Assembly (NCBI GenBank): GCA_003427395.1
Contig: BFEA01000367.1
Span: forward strand, 1,552,100 to 1,589,106
DNA length: 37,007 nucleotides
Direction: 5' to 3'
DNA from: Chara braunii
Taxonomy: Eukaryota; Streptophyta; Charophyceae; Charales; Characeae
Under the pieces are notes generated by a model. The model was not told the DNA's origin, ran no database searches, and worked only from the letters and a program-made list of their open reading frames with translations. The stretch's first letter is position 1; every line of letters starts with the position of its first letter. This document shows positions 1 through 10,924 of this stretch, in pieces. Both the position numbers and the translations under genes were made by a program.

Positions 1-651
1 GAGGGATATGGTGGAACAGTGTTTTTTTCTCCCCCTCCTTCTATATAAATTTTGATTCCAACGTTGGCCAATTTTGTTGCGGCACTTTTCAGATTTACTG
101 TGTGAATCTTCTCAGACCTCTTTGTTGGAATGCATGTATGTATGTATGGTGACGAACGATCTCGCATTCTTTCTCGCAAGTTGTCTTTGCTTTTCCATTT
201 TGTTTTGTTCAGTAGATTAGCGTGGTTTCAACTTCGTCGCTTCTTCGGCATTCGGCATCGCAGTGCATGTATCGATCTACGAGTCTGAGTTCTCTCAGAT
301 CTAGTCGGTATGCTCCCTGCGCGGGATTAGCCCAATCGCTTGCGTTCGACCTGTGTAAGAGATTACGGGAATTACTGGGAATGTATGTCAGCTCTTCGAA
401 TGTTTTATGGCCCTTTCCTCTGATGCATAAAAGTATAACCAGGGAGGGGTTGTTCTGGGAACGGGGTTGCATGCATAATCGGACCAGGATGCCAATAGAT
501 TGCTCCGCCATTGGGATGCGCAGCTTAGGACTTAACTAGTTGGCCATTGCGTACACACGTGGAAGACGGCAATCCATCAACGGATTTGCCATGTACACAC
601 ACACATGCAAGGGTTAGTTACGATTCCGCCACGTAGGAATGATGTGTGTGA
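1..651. other. No gene recognised
   Basis: I see no protein or RNA gene here. A 105-codon open frame (222-539, plus) and an overlapping 100-codon frame on the other strand have no recognisable domain and look like chance openings. Short runs of GTAT and CACACA steps are present (around 130-150 and 592-606). Confidence 0.5.
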
Positions 652-1317
652 ATGAGTCCCGTTGATCCGGATATGGTAATCGAAACTCTTTTTTGGATTA
701 CCGACCGCGAAAGCCTGACAGATCCCCAGTACAGAACATATTGGGAAAGGGAACAGATCCGACGACAACAAGTCCGACAGCAACGGATCAGACGACAACA
801 AAACTTGCGAAACCTTGATTACCCCTGCCGAACTGAACACGAACGACTGTGTAGGGGCGATTTCCAGTTGGCAATCAACCGGGACTCCCGAATTCCTGAG
901 TATCCCGACAGTAGACACCAGCAATACTTTATCACCCCAGGCTTTATCGCTATCACGACTAATTTCCCTCCCCATTACATCGTCCTCCAGTATCACCGAC
1001 TGCTAGTTACCCCCTGGGACTCCATATCCCGATTCTGGCCCCGGCCTCTGTGCCCAGAGTGCCAGCAGCCCAACGAGTACGAACAGACCGAGGCCACGCG
1101 TCAGACTCCTCCCCGTAGAGAACGACGAGAACCCAATTCGTCCTCCTCATCAGATTCTGACTCTGAGTTTTGCGTCGGAGGACAGAGGTACGAGCATTCC
1201 CACAGCGACGCCCGCAACACCCTGTTCGTGCACCCGACTCTTTGCCGGCCCCGGCCGCACGAACGGTGTCGGCGCGAATACCCTTACAAGGGTATCCGCC
1301 CTGGTTTTTGTAGATGA
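652..1317 (+). CDS. Hypothetical 221-residue open frame, doubtful
   Basis: This is an uninterrupted frame from ATG at 652 to TGA at 1315. I do not recognise the protein. It is basic and hydrophilic, with a run rich in Arg and Gln at about residues 37-52 (RRQQVRQQRIRRQQ) and a Ser/Asp stretch at about 163-172 (SSSSSDSDSE). There is no signal peptide, membrane segment, zinc knuckle or catalytic motif. The Arg/Gln run comes from a short DNA repeat of GACGACAACAA type, so part of the openness may be low complexity. A neighbouring frame (815-1006) is also open. It could be a gag-like remnant of a retroelement, a lineage-specific gene or a chance frame; I favour chance or remnant. Confidence 0.2.
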   Translation: MSPVDPDMVIETLFWITDRESLTDPQYRTYWEREQIRRQQVRQQRIRRQQNLRNLDYPCRTEHERLCRGDFQLAINRDSRIPEYPDSRHQQYFITPGFIAITTNFPPHYIVLQYHRLLVTPWDSISRFWPRPLCPECQQPNEYEQTEATRQTPPRRERREPNSSSSSDSDSEFCVGGQRYEHSHSDARNTLFVHPTLCRPRPHERCRREYPYKGIRPGFCR

Positions 1318-3420
1318 CAGGGAATAAAGACTTTGGTCGAAATAAGTCGTGCGAGGCACGATCGCATCCGGGACCCGTCCTAACTAAGTTAGAGGGTATG
1401 TGGGCGCGCAGTTTTAAGGCGCGCGTGTGATTTTTCTGATTGAGTGAGCGGTCGGTTTAGTCGACCGACCTGGACCGTGCTACGGTTTTGTTTAGAGGAT
1501 GAAAACTCGCTTTTTGGTGGGCACGCGCGATCGACGATAGGACTGGCACGCCGGTAGGCGCACGGGGCGGGGCACGGCGCGACACCATTTCATATTGGAA
1601 TCCGCGCCTAGTTGTTCCAAGCTGGGGCATAGCCCTATGGGTTACGGCATTGGGCTTTCGCTACCGGGGTACGAGGATCGAGGCCGGCGGGGCATCGGCG
1701 CAGCAGCAGCGGAGCGTTAAGAAGGACTGAGGGAGGTCGAGGGCTCGACGAGGCCATCCCCCCCCTTGGTCTTGTTGGTAGGTGTGGTGGTAGACCCGGT
1801 CTATGGGACCGGTGGGGTGTCCGCAGCCCCGCACCTCACTCGGGACCTCGTGAGTAATGATTATTTTGGCTTATCCTTGTTATCGTCTTTTGTTTCCTTT
1901 CTTTTGGTTTTGGCTATTATTATTGTGAATACCCTCGTTATTAGGTGCAGGCCCGTTTGACCAGGGACGGGGTGCCGCGGCGGAGAGACCAAGTTTTTGA
2001 GAATCCCGGATAGGGAACTGCCGCGGCTAGGCCCCTTGGGGCGTCTGCTAAATAAGGGGCGGGCCCGGGGCGCTTGCCGCGACCGAGGTTTGTGGTGTAT
2101 AGTGGGGATACCTGCCTGAATCCGGCCTTGAAGGGGGGCCCGATCCATGCGCAGCCCCGAGAGCGGGGCGGCATTGGAGCGCCTCCAGTTGCGAAGGGGT
2201 ACAGGGCGCGGCCACGACCGAGGTCCGTAGTGACGTCAATGTGGAAGGCGCGAATCTGGTCGGGGCTCCGAGCGAGGGGCTGTGGGGTGTGGTCACGGCT
2301 GAAGTCCCTCAGGACATCTGTTACGAATTGGAACGAGGTAGCGAAGACTCGCGCCGCGCCTGTGCAGAGGGGACGCGGATAAAGTGCGAAGAAGCTGGGG
2401 CGCTCCGGTTGTTCACTTCCGCGGTCCTAGTTCGGACGGAGGCGGGCGCTAGCAGCAGCGGTGGCGAGCACTAGGCTGGCGTGACGGATTCGACCGGGCG
2501 GTGTTGCGCAGTGGCGGAGAGAAGATTGGAAGAACCGGGATGGGGGAACTGGGCGGGTGCATACGGAGGGGGAGCTAACCATGGTGGAAAGACGCTGAAA
2601 CCACCCGACACTTGACGAGGCAGAGCGGGGAAAGGGTCAAAACTGGGTTTTTTTGGTGTTGCGAGTGCTATGATGAAGTTAGATTCAGCGTTAGACGCGT
2701 GTTTGGTTCAGTAGGGGCAACGGGGGTTGCGCGAAAGGAGGGATAGGAGGAACGAACCAGGACGGGCTAGCGCACCAGGGGGCGGTCGGTAGCCAGGGTG
2801 GTAGGAGCAGCGGGGGAAGGTGCGGAGGCAACTGGCGCGGCAGCGCTGTGTAAGCGACGGGGTTGAGACAGAGTGGGGTCGACCGAGGGGGTGAACGCAG
2901 CAACGAAAGAAGGGAAACGGGGCGGAATGAACCCGAAGCGATTTCGTGCCGGGTGCATTCGGGACCAGGAGAAATGAGAATGGTGGGGCGACGAGCCAGG
3001 CGCGGCTAAGGACGCGTCGTACTCTCGATCCTGAACGAAATCGAGAGGGGAAAGGGGTATTCCCGGGGTTTTGACCCCAGGCGGATCAAACTGTAGTGTC
3101 AGTTTTAGCCATAGATTAGTAAGTTAGGAGTTAGAGAGAAGATGGTGTGCGTGATGATGGCAAAGAAACAAGTTAGTAAGTGCGAATGAACCTGGCCGGA
3201 CCCTGGTGATAGATCCATTCGCGTTTCTCGAGGTTTCAACGGCAGCAGCATGTAGAGCAGTCGAGGTTGGAGACTCACCTGTTGGTCGGGAGAGAGGGCC
3301 GATGCACTGACAGTAGGGGTGGGTAACTGAGGCTGAGGAAATAAAGGGACAACATAGACAGGAGAACGGGGGAAGCTACGGGAAAACAACGAGTTGCAGG
3401 CAACATCTGTTGTTCCTTCG
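1318..3420. other. GC-rich, G-skewed stretch with short palindromes; no gene seen
   Basis: The plus strand is strongly G-rich from about 1520 to 3050. Short perfect inverted repeats occur near the left edge: CTAACT/AGTTAG at about 1379-1391 and a GGTCGG/CCGACC pair at about 1450-1470. The open frames on the minus strand (for example 2691-2903) are proline-rich because of the skew and show no domain. I find no long terminal repeat pair and no coding signal. Confidence 0.4.
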
Positions 3421-4496
3421 CTGTGGGATTAAGGTGCTGATCTGGCCGGACTTCCGAAACATATTCGTGGAGTGCGGAGTGTTACTATGGTGGACATACA
3501 CCTCGCCACGTGCAAGTGAGTGGCGAGCCCGTTGAGATTCGTGATGCACACTGTCATGCACTGCCAAGGGTCGTGTGCCTCACTACACCCTGCTGCTGCG
3601 CATTCTGAGGTACCTGTGCATTGGGGTTGGCTGCTGCGCCTCACCGCTGACCGGGGCATACTACGACTGGCTGCTGCACACAGACGCTACTGGCTATTGA
3701 CTGAGCACGGGTGCCATTTTTGTTGCCTGCGGACGAGCTGCAGCTAAACTGCTGACAAGCTGCTACGCCCACTGTTTGCTGTTGATTGATTGTGTGTTAC
3801 TGCCAATCACTGCGGCTGGTTGTTGACCATTGCAGCCTGCAGTGCAGTGGCATTTGGACCCAGAAGAGGGACTGAGCCGGGAAAGAGAGAGTGGGTGCTG
3901 CGAATTGAGGGGTCGGTAAAGGGATCGACATCGGCAGTTGACCTCAAAGGTTTGACCAAACTGTTGAAAGTTGGTTGCCATTGCGGGGCCCTCAGACGAA
4001 TAAAGGAGTCAAGGCCCTCTCCCAAGAGTCAAAGTGCACCTCCCTTGGATCTGAGAGTCTCACAACCTTCTCCTTCTGCCCTTCTTACTCTAAGTCTAGT
4101 CTACTGGTTCTGAGAGGAAGGCGGCAGGCGGGATTGCAACCTGTAATCCGCGCCAAAGCCTTTGTGGGAGGCTCGCCCCAGCGATTGCGGGAGATCTGCC
4201 GGAACTCAGGAGGAGTTCTAGAGGCAGGGAACTGAGAGGTAATCATTCCTTTCCCTCTATATACCCTGGTATAACCCCTGCTTGTACACCTTGCTATGTT
4301 TGATTGAGTATACTGTATGCACCCCTATTTTGACTTTAGTTTGACTGACAGAACACAAGTCAGACTAAATAAAGGAATGTGTGTGCAATCGCAGTTTCAG
4401 TTTGTTGATTGCTTGAAGGCAGATTGTGAACACAAGGGGTTGCATCTGGGGGAAGGGTGGGAGAAAGGTGGTTTTGCCTGAGACTGACAGGTGCTA
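3421..4496. other. No gene recognised; region leading into the hairpin array
   Basis: The part from 3580 to 3850 is rich in CTGCTG/GCTGC steps. A TATA-like CTATATACC lies at about 4257, and a short inverted repeat (CTGAC/GTCAG) lies at about 4343-4364. If the hairpin array downstream is transcribed from the plus strand, its promoter would fall here, but nothing in the sequence proves one. Confidence 0.35.
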
Positions 4497-5327
4497 TGGG
4501 GTCAGACCAGTTCCATAAGATTGGACGGCCTGACCGATGTGTTTTATTTTTGAATTGCCTGGAGGATCGGGCCAGTTCCATAAGATTGGACGGTCTGATT
4601 GCTCTGAACTGTGAGGGTTGATTGTTGTTGACTTTTCAGGGGGTCAAACCTGTACCATAAGATTGGAAGGTTTGGTTGCCATGTTTGATTGGGATTTGTT
4701 CTGTTTCTTTTGTTTCTAATCGAGGAGGTCTGAGCAAGTCCATAAGATTGGACGGCTGAGCCCCCCTCTTGTTTTATTCTGAGGGGATAATCCTTGCTGA
4801 GGGCAGGGCATGTCCATAAGATTGGACGGCCTTGGACTCATGCTGTACACAGTTGGGTCAGAGAGAAACGAACCTGGCAGAGGACCAGACCAGTTCCATA
4901 AGATTGGACGGTCTGGCCCAATGCCTCGCACATGCTGGAACCCAAAGGGTTAAATTTTGGCTATAATTTATACTATCCTATGTATGAACAGGCTAGCCGG
5001 GCATGGGTTCCATAAGATTGGACGGCCTGGCTATAGCTTATCATAAAATGAAGAGAGTATAATTAAGAGTATAATTGAAGGTAACCCTAGGCAGGCCGGA
5101 CCTTGTTCTAAGATGAACGGCTCGGTCCTATGCCCAACTTTTGAATACCAAGCTCAGAGAGGTATATATAAGTTGGATATTAAACAGTTCTGGGCGACTA
5201 AGCCTTCTTCTAAGATGAACGGCCTAGTCGTATGCCCAAAAAGAAGAGAAAAGCAGTTGTGAAACCTGTCCGTGTATGCCCAATGGCTGAGTCAGGCAAG
5301 TTCCATAAGATTGGACGGCTTGACTTT
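4497..5327. repeat. Array of ten hairpins with a conserved loop and copy-specific arms
   Basis: Ten copies of a hairpin start near 4500, 4566, 4643, 4722, 4797, 4882, 4994, 5093, 5195 and 5289, spaced 66-112 bp. Eight share the core CCATAAGATTGG, closing as a TCC/GGA or GTCC/GGAC inner stem around ATAAGATT. Copies 8 and 9 have TTCTAAGATGAA instead, where both sides of the inner stem have changed so that it still pairs. Outside the core each copy has its own 7-14 nt arm and the matching opposite arm, for example CCAGACC with GGTCTGG (copy 6), CAAACC with GGTTTG (copy 3) and TAGCCGGGC with GGCCTGGCTA (copy 7). Mismatches are often G-T pairs. TATGCCCA follows copies 8 and 9 and recurs around copy 10. 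The arms differ but stay complementary, which a simple decaying satellite does not predict. Confidence 0.85.
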
Positions 5328-5594
5328 ATGCCCTATGTAAGTTGGGTATAAGGGGATAAAGCACTGAGAGGTTACGAACTATTGTTTGCAAAGATTGATT
5401 TGGGGTGGCGAGAGTACTTACCTTTGTGGTTTGGCCTGTATGAGGCTGAGTGAGGCTACTACTTGGTTTGAGTGTCAGGTTGACAGGTAGTTGTTTTAGA
5501 GGCTCCCCTCGTGCTAGAGCGATAGGAGTTAGGTCAATTTCTGCATTTTCTAAGCTAAGTTTTTCTTACTTAGATCGATTCTCGCATTTTCTGG

Positions 5595-5915
5595 GATTTT
5601 TTGTTATACTTGGCTTTGTATAAATTTTGGTAAGCCACTTTCTCTACGAGAAGCGCTGCCGAAATTTCTACAAATCCGGGGAGTTAGCCAATTCTTGACT
5701 TTTCAAGGTTCAGCCCGTCTAAAGTTCATGTATGGTTTAGTAAAAATCTGGAAAGTCTCATTTTTTAAAGGGAGTGCTGCCCAAATTTTTACTAATTCAA
5801 GGAGTTAGACAAAATTGGACTTTGGAAATTCAAAGACTATTTCTGTTCTCATATTCGAGCTGATATAAATTCTGAAAAGATACTTTTCTTACGGGAAGCG
5901 CTGCCGAATAGGGGA
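5595..5915. repeat. Threefold diverged tandem repeat, about 122-bp unit
   Basis: The landmark GCGCTGCC (GTGCTGCC in the middle copy) occurs at 5653, 5774 and 5898. Each is preceded by an A/T-rich stretch of TATAAATTTTGG type and a short run resembling TTCTTACGGGAAG. The first two are followed by GGAGTTAG. The units are strongly diverged but collinear. No coding potential is seen. Confidence 0.7.
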
Positions 5916-6130
5916 GATCATGCCGTTAGTCTACCTTTGCTTGGGCACTGGCTTAGGGGTAGACTTTGATTTGGTTGGTAGGTAGCTTGGGTGAGAATGT
6001 GCTATGGAGGGTCATCCCCCATATGCTGATGATTTAGCTTGGGCGTTGACCTGTTTTATGGTACAGGTCTTTCTTAAACATTCGATTCAGGACTTTGGCT
6101 AGTTCATCTTGATACTGCAAGGATCATCAT

Positions 6131-6170
6131 CTGTTATCACTGATAACAGGTCGGTTGCCGATTCGTCGGC
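6131..6170. repeat. Two adjacent perfect hairpins
   Basis: CTGTTATC-ACT-GATAACAG (6131-6149) is a perfect 8-bp stem with a 3-nt loop. Seven bases later GCCGA-TTCG-TCGGC (6157-6170) is a perfect 5-bp stem with a TTCG loop. Two stems this close could mark a structured RNA or a terminator-like element. The rest of 5916-6849 shows no gene. Confidence 0.6.
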
Positions 6171-6547
6171 TCACGACTCAATTCCTACTCGCTCCCCATA
6201 CTCAACCTAAAAGGCTTTAGCCCTAGTGATCTTTTTGTTTGTTAAGGGTTTCACCCGGACTTTTATTGAATGGCCATTTAACAAAGGTACTGAGTGTTTA
6301 ATTGAGGTTGGTTGGCTGGAGGTTGGGGTTTGCATGGCTAAAGCGAGGGGTATGAGTATAGGAACTGGTTGGAGTTGACTGCGCTTAGTGGGTGGACTCT
6401 TGTCTGACTTTTGATGTGATTGCAGGTATGTTCAAAGACTTGGGGTTTTGGTTGGGCTGCCCTGCGGTCGCATATATATGTATGGCTAGGAGGAGACCCA
6501 CTATGACTGTGAGAAGTGATCGTCACATAATTATCCCCCTTGTGCAT

Positions 6548-6549
6548 AC

Positions 6550-6582
<33 letters not shown>
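6548..6582. repeat. (TA)n(TG)n microsatellite
   Basis: An alternating TA tract runs directly into TG dinucleotides, a compound simple repeat. Confidence 0.95.
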
Positions 6583-6849
6583 CCAGTGCGTGTGTACCTA
6601 CGTGTGGAGCTAGCGTGGCCTAAAGTGCCCACGCACTAAGGGTCAGTCGAAGGTTGGGGTGAATAGAAGGGGGGGGATATCCCTCGCCAATTCTTGTTTT
6701 TTTTCCTTGTTCCAATTCATCTTGGTGGAATCATAAAGTTCCGTGCGTAAGGGTCAGCCTGTTGCTGGTGATGCGCCAGACAACTCACCACCGCTCCAAA
6801 CTCCCTCCTGCCCTAGGGACCGTCTTGCCCCGCACCCGTTGGGACATCT

Positions 6850-7770
6850 CAGGGTGCAGAAGACGGAAAGGCCCTCATGTCGGTTTTGCGCGCGCTAAAG
6901 GGTTACCCCCATTGGCTCGCACTTCAGCCAACGCCTGAGCGTCGAAAGGGGACCCCTTGGCTCAGAGTAGGCCGTTTGGATGTAGGCACTACACAATGCG
7001 CCGTCATCGCGGTTACTCGCGTAGAACTGCATAGCGAGATAGTATGTGTAAGTCCAGCGCCCTCGTGATCTTATACTAAGTTCGCGCGCGGCACTCGTTG
7101 TATCCCGCACTAAAAAAGTTATGGGTCAGGCGGCGAGATCACGAGCGCGACACGGCCAGTAAACTTGGGGTCTTGGTAACGTGAAGCGGCACGTGGGCGG
7201 AGGACTATCTCCGGTCAGCCTTTGGGGGTCCGTGTATGGAGCTCATTATCCCGGACGCCGGGTAGCCTATGGATAGGATACCGGACCTCCTCCGCGCGCG
7301 CGTCGTTTGGGCTTATCCACCCCCTTTCTATTTTAGAGGGCCATCAGCTAATGGGGGTTGGAGTGAGTCTCCTTTTTGCGTTTTCATAGTTGGACGTTAT
7401 AGTCCGTGGCGGCCGTCAAAGTCAAACCCCTTGATGTTCGACCCCCACGACAGCTTCAAGTTGTCTACTCAACCCTTCTGCACAGGGTGCAGAAGAGGGT
7501 GTGGTCTCCAACCGCGCACGACGGTTGTCTAGCGTCAAGAGATTTACCCTCAAGGCGTGTGTCAGCCGACACTTGAGTGTCGAATGCGACCCTCGAAATC
7601 AACGAGGGTCGCACGATTATGGGCACGACATAGTACACCATCATTGCGACTGCTTGTGTACGTTTGCATTGCGAGTCGATATGAGTTAGCCTTGCGTCTG
7701 CGCGGTTTTACACTAAGTCTCGCGCGCTGTCCTATTCGATTTTCGCATTGGAAAGTTATGGGTTGGCAAC
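6850..7770. repeat. Diverged tandem duplication (offset about 635 bp) with hairpins kept in both units
   Basis: Unit A (6850-7130) and unit B (7483-7770) begin with CAGGGTGCAGAAGA and end near AAGTTATGGGT. They are collinear, sharing ACTAAG, the GCGCGC steps and GCATAGCGAG/GCATTGCGAG. At the same relative place unit B has CGACACT-TG-AGTGTCG (7567-7582) and a perfect 10-bp stem, GCGACCCTCG (7586-7595) with CGAGGGTCGC (7603-7612). Unit A has ACGC-CTGA-GCGT (6931-6942) and AAGGGG-A-CCCCTT (6946-6958). Unit A also has a long-range CTCGTGATCT (7062-7071) with AGATCACGAG (7136-7145), where unit B has CGGTT with AACCG. The sequence has changed but the pairing remains. No protein is recognisable. Confidence 0.65.
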
Positions 7771-8537
7771 CGGGGGACTAGGAACGTTGTTGCGTTGTTC
7801 GTGTTGTGTCGTTTGTGCAAGGTGTGCGTGCGCGTATGTTTTGTTTTTGTGTTCATAGAGTGGTGTGCGCGTGGTGTGTGGGATGCGTCCTAGTCGACCG
7901 ACGTCGAGCCATGCTTGGGACTTCAGCCCCCCAAGATGTCGGCCCGCGTGCGGGTCTGATAGGCGTATTACCGTGCGTACCCCCTATGCTACAGCGAACG
8001 AGAAACGCCCTCGGCTGGTCCGGCAACCGAGTAGGTTTCGTACTGTGGACTGGTAGCTCGGTGGGGATACGCCCACCGAAGGGAGGTGACAACTCCCGTA
8101 AGGTGGAGGTAAAATGTGCCTCGCGTAGGCCCTGTCCTGTCGTAGGGGCTCGCGAGAGGTATGGCTTGCGCACTCGGCCGGAGCGGCCTAAGGAAGCTCC
8201 ATTTGTGTGTTCGCGATGGGGTTGGTCGAAATCCTACGTGACGCGGCCGAGAGGGTCCCGCGCTGCCACGAGCGGTGCCGGACCGATGCGCTCGACAACG
8301 GCGCCCACCCCAACTCTGAGCTAGAGGAACCACTTGCACTTCTACCCCTGAAACTTGACATAGGAGATTCCAGTTCCGGTCTGGAACTCCACCCCCACTT
8401 TCCAAAAATCCTTGGCACACCTCTTTTCGCACTTCCAGGCCCACTAACACTCCGAAACAGGAAGTTGCGTTGGGCGTGAGGTTGGGCGTCACAGCCCGGA
8501 CCCTTCTTTTGGCTAGCAGCGCCAACCATTTTGCCCA
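7771..8537. other. GC-rich stretch with overlapping open frames, no gene recognised
   Basis: Several frames are open on both strands (for example 7806-8324 plus and 7989-8558 minus). In GC-rich DNA this is expected, since stop codons are AT-rich. None has a recognisable domain, and I do not call a gene. Confidence 0.45.
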
Positions 8538-8712
8538 GGGGCGAGGTCCCACTAGCAAAGAGGATTGGATAAATATTCTGAATCTGGATGTGTTTTAAGC
8601 AGAGATGCAGAAAAGCAGTTCAATCTCGACAGTCTGCACCTTTCCGAATGCAAGACTCAGTCCAGATTCTGATGTTTAGTCCAATCCTCTTCGCTAGTGG
8701 GACCCTAGCCCC
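8538..8712. mobile_element. MITE, family A (TIR GGTCCCACTAGC), copy 1
   Basis: Terminal arms at 8545-8569 and 8680-8704 are inverted repeats matching at 24 of 25 positions, beginning GGTCCCACTAGC. Outside them GGGGC (8538) and GCCCC (ending 8712) also pair. The element is about 175 bp with no open frame, as expected for a non-autonomous DNA transposon. A target-site duplication is not clear. Confidence 0.85.
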
Positions 8713-10805
8713 AAGTGGCCAAGCCCCACAAGTTGCGGCAGCATGCGAGTCGCAACTCTGAAAAAAATTCAAAAAATTGCTGCGTGGGCTGATTCACGAG
8801 AAAATAATCACGGAGCTCTCACAATCCCTCAACCTCTTCGATACCTTCCGTCGACGCTTTCCCACAGACCGTCGATTCTCTTGCCTATGAAAGACTGGCA
8901 CGGAGGGTGCGTCCAAATCCCGCATAAACCTGATCCTAGCCTCAGAAGATCTTCAAGGCGCCCTTCAATTGGTCGATATACTCCCCCACAGTCCCTTCCC
9001 GGGTCTGGATCACGCCATGTGTCTGGTTGTTTTCTCCTTCAGACAAAACCAGGGTATGGGGTTCTATAAACTAAACACATCTCTCCTGAAACTGGACACC
9101 TTCAAAAGCTATCTGAAAGACGTGTGGACTTACTGGCAGGAACAGAGAGCACAAATAAATAACGACATCCTATGGTTCAACAACGGCCTGGCCTTCCTGG
9201 GCCGCAAGTGCAATGAATTCTCAAAACTTTTAGCAGCACGACGTCACGCAGAAGAGATTGAGACACAACGCTGCCTGTATCAGCTTCAACAGCAGGAACC
9301 AGACACAAACGGCCCGGACACCGACATAGCTAATGGCATTCTAAAATTGGAAGCGGACCTGCTATCTCACATGGAACGAAGATGGCAGGGAGCTAGAATC
9401 TGGGGCAAATTATCTAAACACAACATGGAAGGCGCGATGAATGCTAGATTTTTCGCAATGGCCATAATGAAATCCGGGAGATTGGTGATTGAAGCCCTAG
9501 AAAATCCCAGAATTCACCGGGGTCCCTTAGCTACATCCACAGTCGAATGCACAAAAATAGCCCGGGACTACTACCAGAAGTTGTTCACATCCACTTATAG
9601 TAACCAGCCCAACGACCAGCGGAGAGTGGAAATCGAGGATTTTCTGGCCCCGTTGACCAAGGCCCTTACGCCACAGCAAAGAGAACAACTTGATAGTCCC
9701 CTATCCAAGGAGGAAATTTGGGAAGCATTGAGGCAAATGGAGAAGGAGAAAAACCCAGGCATCGATGGCCTGCCTAAGGAATTCTGGGAAACTACGTGGC
9801 CTTTTATCTCACAAGACCTCATGTCCTTCTACCATGAGGTCTGGGAGTCTGGCTGGATAGGAGAATTCATGGGCCAAGGGTTGCTAACCCTTCTCTATAA
9901 AAAAGGGGACAGAACAAACATCAGAAACTACAGACCCATCACGCTGCTTACGGTTACCTACAAACTAATAGCCAAAGCCCTGACTAACCGCTCGGAATTA
10001 ATAATGACAAACATCATTCACCCGAACCAGACGGGCTAAGGAAGAAACATCCAGGACAACATCCTCATTGTCAACGAAATGATTAAGCTAACCAGACAGT
10101 CCCAAAGCAACGCGGCAATCATCTTCATTGACTTTGAAAAAGCCTATGATCATGTCGACTGGTTCTTCCTTGACAAATGTCTGGAAAAGTTCAATTTTGG
10201 ACCCGACTTTCGACGTTGGGTTCAAATCCTGCACACAAACGCGGCAACCAAGGTCATGGTGAATAATAACCTGACTCCCCCCATCGACCTATAGAGATCT
10301 GTCAGGCAGGGGGACCCGATCGCCCCGTACTTATTCGTAATCGTCATGGAAGCATTGCCAGCTAACCTCAGGACCCACAAAGATAGGATCAATGTGTCGG
10401 CAATACCCAAAGATGCAATCCCAGTTTGCTCAATGTTCGCCAACGATCTGACTTTAATGGTAGATGCGACCAAAGAATCTATGGAAGGTGTGCAGCGGAT
10501 GATGGACCGTTTCTGCCTACTATCGGACATGAAAGTAAACTGGGGCAACAAAACCCAGGGCTGGTGGATACACCACCAAGGAGTGAGACCCCCAGAACAC
10601 CCGAGACTCAAGTGGCTCCCCAGGGAAGCCCCGAACAGAGTGCTGGGGATCTCCCTGAGAGCAGAGGGCAGGCCATCCACCAACCAGGAATGGATCACGG
10701 GTCCCCCCTTAGCGAAAATGACACTATGGAAGGGCAAACACACTTCCTTATGGGGCCGCGCCCTCATCATCAACAATGTGGTGCTGGCCTCAATGTGGTA
10801 CAAAT

Positions 10806-10924
10806 NGGCGATCTGGGCNCTGGACAAAAAANCTCTCNGCCCCNTGCAACGCCAAATAGCNGCCTTCCTATGGAGAGGGGATCACGANAGACAAAACNTC
10901 ATCAGCAGAGTGGCGTGGCACTCN
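10806..10924. other. Nine isolated ambiguous bases
   Basis: Single Ns lie at 10806, 10819, 10832, 10838, 10844, 10861, 10888, 10898 and 10924, all inside the LINE. They suggest collapsed or poorly polished repeat copies rather than biology. Confidence 0.95.

Noticed and set aside
4497-5327. Hairpin array considered as a CRISPR-like array
   Set aside because: The regular spacing and conserved core look similar, but the constant part is only about 12-20 bases, the arms are unique inverted repeats, the setting is a eukaryotic nuclear genome, and no cas gene is present.
1-8500. Long terminal repeat retrotransposon across the left 8.5 kb
   Set aside because: I could not find a matching pair of LTRs, a primer-binding site, protease, integrase or RNase H motifs.
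7806-8558. Overlapping open frames of 172 (plus) and 189 (minus) codons
   Set aside because: GC-rich sequence keeps three frames open at once. None has a recognisable domain, and composition rather than selection explains them.
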